Source: Mycobacterium colombiense (GTDB lineage Bacteria; Actinomycetota; Actinomycetes; Mycobacteriales; Mycobacteriaceae). From it: DNA of 64,000 nucleotides. The stretch is taken from the NCBI RefSeq assembly GCF_001665835.1, contig NZ_LZSX01000081.1:1-64000 (forward strand), written 5' to 3'. The translations under genes and the position numbers were made by a program. This document shows positions 58,695 through 64,000 of this stretch, piece by piece; position 1 is the first letter of the stretch, and the number at the start of each line of letters is the position of its first letter. Under the pieces are notes generated by a model. That model ran no database searches, was not told the DNA's origin, and was given only the letters and a program-made list of their open reading frames with translations.

Positions 58695-59312
58695 TCAGTG
58701 CCGGTGGGTGTTGTCGGGCTGGCGGGGATCGCCGGGGTGCTCGTAGCCGGGGGCCAGCTGCACCAGCGCGGCGCGGCGCGCGTCCAGCCACAACCGGAAG
58801 GCGCGCCGGCGTGCGGCGCCGCGCAGGTGTTCCTCGATCGCCGATCGCACCTGGTCCAGCGGTGGGGCCGCTGAGGCCGCCGTGCGCCAGCCGTGTTCGC
58901 CCTGTTGCGGCGCGGCGAAACGCAGCGGGTTGCGGGCGTGATAGGCGGCCACGTCGGTATCGGCCACCCGCAGCGCGGCGGTGACGTCGACGAACAGCGC
59001 CCGGGCACGCGGATCGGCCAGCACGGCGGCGGCGACGCTGCCGATCTCCAGCCGGGCGGTCACGCCGGGCAGCAGCTCGGCCTCGGACGGCGCGCCGCGC
59101 GCGCTCAGCCCGCGGGCCTCGACCTCCGCGGCAACCACCCGCTCGGTGACGATGAGCTGGGTCAGCCACCGCCGCAGCTGACGGCCCTCGCTGGTGCCGC
59201 TGACGGGCAGCGCGGCCGCTCCCCGGGCGGCGCGCAGCCGCGCCTCAGCGCCGTCGAGGACGCCCGGCGAAACGGGCACGCCGGCAACGGTCGCTATCGG
59301 GCGGATGCTCAT
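58695..59312 (-). CDS. SurA N-terminal-like protein (not a FabD)
   Basis: A 205-residue cytoplasmic-looking protein. By position it equals M. tuberculosis Rv0649, named fabD2, but there is no GHSxG active site, no catalytic His/Asn pattern, and it is far shorter than malonyl-CoA transacylases. The text RQLRRWLTQLIVTERVVAAE, TDVAAYHARNPLRFAAPQQ and AFRLWLDARRAALVQLAPGY resembles the helical N-terminal chaperone domain of SurA/PpiC-like peptidyl-prolyl isomerases without the isomerase domain. The ATG overlaps the mannosidase stop by four bases, so it may chaperone or regulate that enzyme or the ROK kinase. The fold call is from pattern reading only. Confidence 0.65.
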   Translation of the reverse strand: MSIRPIATVAGVPVSPGVLDGAEARLRAARGAAALPVSGTSEGRQLRRWLTQLIVTERVVAAEVEARGLSARGAPSEAELLPGVTARLEIGSVAAAVLADPRARALFVDVTAALRVADTDVAAYHARNPLRFAAPQQGEHGWRTAASAAPPLDQVRSAIEEHLRGAARRRAFRLWLDARRAALVQLAPGYEHPGDPRQPDNTHRH

Positions 59313-62300
59313 GTCACCGTCACCTTCACCGCCGGCGAGTAGACCAGTCGGCCGGCGCAGCCGATCCGCACCAGCGCCCACCACCGGCCGGGTTCCAGCC
59401 AGGCCGGCGGGGTCAGCTGGAAGCCTAGGTCGACGGTGCCGCGGGCGGGCAGCACCGCGCCGAGGGCGCCCGGGCCCATCCATTCCCAGGTGCCCCAGGG
59501 GCTGATCAAGTGCGCCTCCAGCGCCAGGTCGGCGCCGGCGTGGCTGCCGACCGTGACGGTCAGGGCGCCCGCTTCGCCGGGTGCGAGCGTGACCTCGGTG
59601 GGCCGGTGGGCGAGGTAGACCAGCTCGCCGGTTGACCCGCCCACGGTCACCACGCAGACGTCCTCGACGGGCTGACACCAGGAGGCCGGCACGCCGTCGC
59701 CGGTGACGCGGAGCTCGGCGCGCACCGGGTAGAGGCCGGGTTCGGCGTGCGCGGGGACCGACACCACCACGTCTTGGTAGCAGTGGTCGCCCCGGCGCAG
59801 GGTGACGGGCAACTCGGCGGGCCTGGCCGTCCATCCGTCCGGACACCGGAGGCAGACCGTGCCGCGCAGCGTGGCGTCGGTGCTGTCGCATGCCGCACTG
59901 AGGCGCAGCGTCACCTTGCCGGCGGCCTCCGCGCTCGCCTGCGGCGGGTGCAGGTGGGCGACCGCCGGCAGCCCGCCGAGCGGCGCGGGGCCGCGATTGT
60001 GCAGCCAATACCGCGCGTACAGCGGCTGCGCGGTCTCGGCGTCCGGGGCCAGGACGGTCGCGCCGGCCGCGACCCGTGCGTCCACGCGGGCCAGGACGGT
60101 CGCCACCTGGTAGCCGCGCAACTCGACCGAGGACACGGGTTCGGGGTGGGTTTCCAGCAGATCGGCGCGCCGCAGGTCGCGCAGCGTCGCGACGTCGGAG
60201 TCGATGGCGACGGGGGTGCGGGCGCCGATGGTCTCCACCAGGCGCAAGGCCACCGCGTTCGGGTCCAGCGGCGCCGCGCTGCCCGCGGTCAGCGGGTTGC
60301 CGGCGGCCTTGAGGGCGCCCAGCTGTACCGATTCGGGCTCGACGCGCAGCAGTGATCCGGCCGCCGGCAGCGCCGCCCCCAGTCCGCCCGGTGTGACGGC
60401 GAGCAGCGGCTGGGAGAACTGCGCGCTGCGGGCGGGGATCCGGGCCCGCCGCCAGTCGCCCGCCCCGCTGACCAACGCGTAGTCGAAGGCGTGGGTCCAG
60501 TGCTGCAGTTGGAAGTTGGAGCCGTCCGGCGCGGTGCGGCGCGGGTCGTCGATCCAGATGCCCGACGGCCAGCCGGTGCAGGACCGCATCAGCGCGGTGT
60601 GCAGGGTGCCCTCGGTGTCGACGGCGAAGCTGGGCACCCCGCGGTTGAGCAGGGCGACGGTGCGGTCTTCGAAAGCGTCCGTCTGCGAGGGGGATCTCTG
60701 CGTCACGGCGATCTCGGCGTCGCCGAGATCGCCGGCCAGCGCGGCGATCGCCGCCCGCAGGTCGTCCTCGTCGCGGCCGTCGATGATCAGCACCGGCAGC
60801 GCCCGCGGCGGACGCAGGTCGGCGTCGGGCACCCACACCGCGTCCAGCGGCGTCTCGGCCGGCACCCACACCAGGGCCCGGCCGGTCGCCGCCAACTGGC
60901 GCTCCAGCTCGTCGGCGTACTCCGGGGCGTCGGCCAGCACGGCCGCGGCGAAGGCGTTGCGGGCGGGCCCGCCCAGCGCGATGCGCACGTCGGGCAGGTT
61001 CGAATCGACCTCGAGGTGGCCGTAGCGCGGCTTGCCCGCGGCGCTGCAGGTGGCCGTGACTCCGGCGCGCACCAGCGCGACCATCAGCTCCCTGGCCAGC
61101 GGCCCGGCCATCGCCTCGGTCGGCGACACCACCTCGGCGACCGACACCGCCCGCACGCCCTCGCCGACCCTGATCCGGGCCGCCGAGGACACGCCGAACC
61201 AGCCGTACGCCGGGTTGTCCAAGGTCCACAGGTGCCGCGCGGTGTCCACCGCGGCGGGCCCGTCATGCAGCAACGCGAAACCGCGGCCGACGACGGCGTC
61301 GCCCACCTCGCTGACCGGCATGGCGCCCGGCACCGGGCACGGCCAGCGCAGCCGCACCAGCTGGTCGACGCCGCTGAACTCGTCGATGGTGGTGCGGCAG
61401 TCCACCCGCGCGACGCCCCGCCACAGTGTCAGGGTCTGGGTGTAGCACAGCAGCGTGCCGATCCGGCCGTGCACCACCACCCGCTGACCGAGCGGCCCGT
61501 GGCACGCCTGCACCCGCGCGGGCTTCTCCGACGAGCACACCACCGGCCCCTTGGGCAGCAGGTGCCACGGGCCCTCACCCTGGCTCGGGTGCGCCGGGTA
61601 TTCCTCGTAGACGGCGAGCTCGTTGCCCACCCGGCCGCGGGCGATCAGCTCGCGGCCGTCCTGGATCAACGAGGCGACTCCCCCGCCGCGCGCCGGGTCG
61701 ACCTCGAGGCGGTAGTGCTCGTTGGCGATCACCGATCCCGCGACCGGTTCCCAGCCGGCCGGTTCGCCCCGGTCGGGCGCGGGCACCAGCCGGTACGCCC
61801 GCCACCCCAGCGACGGCACCTCGCGCGCCAGCCAGCTCACCGACCGGCCGTCGTGTTCGACGTGCGCCGCCAACTCGGCCCCATCGGCGTCGAGCACCCG
61901 CACCCGGGCGCCCAGCGGCGGGTCGAGGCGCGCGGTGACGATGTCGGTGCGCCGGCAGGTCAGCGGATTCCACACGATCACGTCGCCCTCGCCGCCGCTG
62001 GACAGCAACGCCAGCGAGTTGTCGCGGGCCGCGCGGCCCAGCTCCCAGGCGTCGCGCCATCCGGTCAGCAGGTCGAGGTACACCTGGTCGGATTCCGAGC
62101 CGGTGATGGCGTCGTGGTGCGCGCCGTAGACCAGCTGCACCCAGGCCTTGGCCAGGGCGGCCTGCGGATACTCGGCGCCGGTCAGCAGCCCGGCGAACAC
62201 CGCGAAACGCTCGGCCTGCAGCACGGCGTTCTCGGCGGCCCGGTTGGCCTGCTTGGTGTCGATGTAGGACACGTCCTTGCCGGTGTAGATCGGGTTCATG

Positions 62301-63466
62301 TCCCGGGTCTGCGGCGACGGCACGCGCTCGCGCTGCGCCAGTTCGGCGCGCACCGCCGCGAAGAACTCGCACGGCAGCGCGCACACGAAGCGCGGCCAGG
62401 TGTAGCGCGCGGCCCAGTCGCGGTGGATGTCGGTGACCCACTTGTTGGGCGGGGTGTAGTCGGTGCCGACCGGCAGCAGCACGTTGCGGGTCAGCGCGAC
62501 CTTCTTGAGCTGATCGAACAGCTCGTAGGTAGCTTTCTCGGCCTCGCCCAGCGACGCCGCGGAGTCCATCCACCAACCCGCCGAATAGTGCGCGGGCATG
62601 TAGTGGGTGAGCAGGCCGTGGCCCGACGGCGAGATCCACTCGAACTCGCTGGCGAACTGCATGCGCTCGACATCGCCGTCGCCCAGGGCCGGGCCCCACT
62701 GGTGGTGCGGTCCCCTGGCCCACGAGCTCGACGTCAGGCCGGCGTCGGCGGCCATCCCCGGGAATTGCGGATCGTGGCCGAACACATCCAGCTGCCACGC
62801 GGTGGCCGGGTTCGCTCCCATGACGTGGCGTTGAAAACCCATGCCGTGCACCAGGTTTCGAATCGTCGTTTCCGGGCTGGTGAGGTTGGTGTTGGGTTCG
62901 TTGTAGGTGCCGCCCATCACCTCGACGCGGCCCTGGCCGATGAACCGGCGCAGATCGGCCCGGTCTTCGGGGCGGGTGTCCCAGTACGGCTTGAGGTAGT
63001 CGACCTCGGCCAGCACGAACTTGTACTCGGGGTCGCGGCGCGCCATCTCCAGATGCGCATGCACCAGGTCGAAGCCGTTGGTCTGGCGGGCCCGGCCCGG
63101 CGGGTCCTCGGTCCACTCGCTGGTGTAGGCGCCCTGGGTGTTCCACCACACCGGGTCGTAGTGGAAGTGGCTGACCATGAACATGGTCCAGCCGGGCTCG
63201 GCCACGGTGAACTCGAACGGCAGCCGCTGACCGCCGGCGTGCGCCCGCGCGGGCCGGCGCTGGCCGACGACGGCCTCGTCGACGCTCACCGCCACCTCGA
63301 CGACCTCGCGCCCGGGCTCGGCGACCGCGCGCCCGCGCAGTCCGCGGCCGTCGATGCGGATCGGCGTGGGTTCGGCGCACTCGGACACCGTGACGCGGAC
63401 CAGCTGCAGCGGCGCGTCCGGGGGTCCGACGAAGAGCTCGGTCGACTCGGCGTTGGTTATTTGCAT
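59309..63466 (-). CDS. Alpha-mannosidase, glycoside hydrolase family 38
   Basis: A 1385-residue GH38 enzyme, longer than the M. tuberculosis Rv0648 protein (about 1215). The zinc-binding HFHYDP (H100, H102, D104) and the nucleophile region WQLDVFGHDP (D227) are present. An acceptor-side segment (GGTYNEPNTNLTSPETT) and C-terminal beta-sandwich domains follow, including a late HLISPWGTWEWMGPGALGAV. No signal peptide is seen, so it acts in the cytosol, probably trimming imported or recycled mannosides such as lipoarabinomannan or phosphatidylinositol mannoside fragments. It leads an operon with the SurA-N-like gene (ATGA overlap) and the ROK kinase. Confidence 0.94.
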   Translation of the reverse strand: MQITNAESTELFVGPPDAPLQLVRVTVSECAEPTPIRIDGRGLRGRAVAEPGREVVEVAVSVDEAVVGQRRPARAHAGGQRLPFEFTVAEPGWTMFMVSHFHYDPVWWNTQGAYTSEWTEDPPGRARQTNGFDLVHAHLEMARRDPEYKFVLAEVDYLKPYWDTRPEDRADLRRFIGQGRVEVMGGTYNEPNTNLTSPETTIRNLVHGMGFQRHVMGANPATAWQLDVFGHDPQFPGMAADAGLTSSSWARGPHHQWGPALGDGDVERMQFASEFEWISPSGHGLLTHYMPAHYSAGWWMDSAASLGEAEKATYELFDQLKKVALTRNVLLPVGTDYTPPNKWVTDIHRDWAARYTWPRFVCALPCEFFAAVRAELAQRERVPSPQTRDMNPIYTGKDVSYIDTKQANRAAENAVLQAERFAVFAGLLTGAEYPQAALAKAWVQLVYGAHHDAITGSESDQVYLDLLTGWRDAWELGRAARDNSLALLSSGGEGDVIVWNPLTCRRTDIVTARLDPPLGARVRVLDADGAELAAHVEHDGRSVSWLAREVPSLGWRAYRLVPAPDRGEPAGWEPVAGSVIANEHYRLEVDPARGGGVASLIQDGRELIARGRVGNELAVYEEYPAHPSQGEGPWHLLPKGPVVCSSEKPARVQACHGPLGQRVVVHGRIGTLLCYTQTLTLWRGVARVDCRTTIDEFSGVDQLVRLRWPCPVPGAMPVSEVGDAVVGRGFALLHDGPAAVDTARHLWTLDNPAYGWFGVSSAARIRVGEGVRAVSVAEVVSPTEAMAGPLARELMVALVRAGVTATCSAAGKPRYGHLEVDSNLPDVRIALGGPARNAFAAAVLADAPEYADELERQLAATGRALVWVPAETPLDAVWVPDADLRPPRALPVLIIDGRDEDDLRAAIAALAGDLGDAEIAVTQRSPSQTDAFEDRTVALLNRGVPSFAVDTEGTLHTALMRSCTGWPSGIWIDDPRRTAPDGSNFQLQHWTHAFDYALVSGAGDWRRARIPARSAQFSQPLLAVTPGGLGAALPAAGSLLRVEPESVQLGALKAAGNPLTAGSAAPLDPNAVALRLVETIGARTPVAIDSDVATLRDLRRADLLETHPEPVSSVELRGYQVATVLARVDARVAAGATVLAPDAETAQPLYARYWLHNRGPAPLGGLPAVAHLHPPQASAEAAGKVTLRLSAACDSTDATLRGTVCLRCPDGWTARPAELPVTLRRGDHCYQDVVVSVPAHAEPGLYPVRAELRVTGDGVPASWCQPVEDVCVVTVGGSTGELVYLAHRPTEVTLAPGEAGALTVTVGSHAGADLALEAHLISPWGTWEWMGPGALGAVLPARGTVDLGFQLTPPAWLEPGRWWALVRIGCAGRLVYSPAVKVTVT

Positions 63467-63521
63467 GCCGAAACCACCTGCATCCCCGCACCTTACGGCG
63501 CGCGAGACCTAGGATCGACCA

Positions 63522-64000
63522 ATGCCCGCCCTCGCCCCGCCGGTGGCCGACGAACGCAACGCGCTGCGCGAATTCCTGGCGTTTCACCAGAGCGCGTATT
63601 TCGCGGTCAGCCATGGCCTCACCGACGATCAGGCCCGGTCCACGCCCTCGGTCAGCGCGCTGTCGATCGGCGGGCTGGTCAAGCACGCGACCGGGATGCA
63701 GCGCAGCTGGATGGCGCGCGTCGCCGCCGCACCGGACGCGCCGCCGAAAGACCCGCGCCCGTTCGAGCAGATCGCCACCGAGTTCGCCGACCAGCACGTG
63801 ATGCGGCCCGACGAGACGCTGGCCGGGCTGCTGGGGGCGTTCGAGGCGCAGAACGCGACCTCGCTGCGGCTGGTGGAAACCGCCGACCTGGACGCCGCGG
63901 TGCCCGTTCCGCGGGACATCCCGTGGTTTCCCAAGAACCAGCAGGCCTGGTCGGTGCGCTGGGTGATCCTGCACGTGATCAACGAGCTGGCCCGGCATGC
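63522..64000 (+). CDS. DUF664/DinB-like protein, 5' part
   Basis: The frame starts at an ATG with AGGA about seven bases upstream and runs off the right edge after 159 codons. It has the DinB-superfamily layout: DERNALREFLAFHQSAYFAV, then LSIGGLVKHATGMQRSWM with a conserved histidine, and the C-terminal VRWVILHVINELARHA. DUF664 proteins include putative mycothiol-dependent transferases with a three-histidine metal site, two of which are in view. It is divergent from the mannosidase gene. Confidence 0.8.
   Translation, partial: MPALAPPVADERNALREFLAFHQSAYFAVSHGLTDDQARSTPSVSALSIGGLVKHATGMQRSWMARVAAAPDAPPKDPRPFEQIATEFADQHVMRPDETLAGLLGAFEAQNATSLRLVETADLDAAVPVPRDIPWFPKNQQAWSVRWVILHVINELARH

Noticed and set aside
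58695..59312. Calling this gene fabD2, a malonyl-CoA acyl-carrier transacylase
   Set aside because: There is no GHSxG motif and the protein is too short; only the gene position supports the old name.
61575..63998. 807-codon minus-strand frame overlapping the mannosidase
   Set aside because: It is an alternate frame of the GH38 gene and also covers the divergent DUF664 gene.

Overview
The window is about 64 kb of high-GC DNA from a slow-growing, non-tuberculous Mycobacterium. The evidence is a PE-family protein, a complete mycofactocin cluster, mycobacterial rpoB/rpoC, an Mkl/MceG Mce ATPase, 13E12-repeat and DUF732/DUF3060 proteins, and a gene order that follows M. tuberculosis Rv0648-Rv0713 in reverse orientation. 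A member of the M. avium complex or a close relative fits best, but the species cannot be fixed from this sequence alone. Rv-number comparisons are from memory, not from a search.

Layout from left to right, with most genes on the minus strand. (1) 1-8185: a sulfatase neighbourhood. The arylsulfatase atsA and its formylglycine-generating enzyme are interleaved with three DUF4436 membrane-protein paralogues and a stand-alone PstS3-like phosphate-binding lipoprotein; a partial 13E12 gene runs off the left edge. (2) 8274-13809: the S10 ribosomal protein operon rpsJ-rplC-rplD-rplW-rplB-rpsS-rplV-rpsC-rplP-rpmC-rpsQ, tightly overlapped. (3) 14238-16572: a divergent TetR/MFS efflux pair. (4) 17253-24492: the mycofactocin locus mftA-B-C-D-E-F-G with divergent mftR, including the 29-residue MftA precursor. 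(5) 24489-30807: a DUF2332 protein, an aldo/keto reductase, an inositol-monophosphatase-family enzyme, a ferredoxin reductase, a mycofactocin-type short-chain dehydrogenase and a SHOCT membrane protein. (6) 30899-36166: a PE protein, then the str operon rpsL-rpsG-fusA-tuf. (7) 36503-43318: a TetR regulator, two DUF3060 proteins, a DUF732 protein, and a lipid-catabolic operon fadE8-echA4-paaX-echA5. (8) 43378-51741: endonuclease IV, rpoC and rpoB. (9) 52134-56692: mkl, a carotenoid oxygenase with divergent TetR, and rplJ-rplL behind an L10 leader. (10) 56940-64000: a DUF1772/HxlR pair, an operon of GH38 alpha-mannosidase, SurA-N-like protein and ROK sugar kinase, and a partial DUF664 gene.

The mycofactocin genes make a peptide-derived redox cofactor: MftA is modified by MftB/C, trimmed by MftE, deaminated by MftD, glycosylated by MftF and re-oxidised by MftG. 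The nearby dehydrogenase carries the TGAARGQGRSHA signature of mycofactocin-dependent enzymes and is a plausible client. Several regulators have a clear nested palindrome in their divergent promoter, including mftR and the efflux-linked TetR. The least explained parts are the DUF4436 triplication around the sulfatase genes and the mannosidase/SurA-N-like/ROK operon.

Ribosomal protein S12 and the RpoB rifampicin region carry wild-type residues. No tRNA, rRNA, CRISPR array or insertion sequence was recognised.
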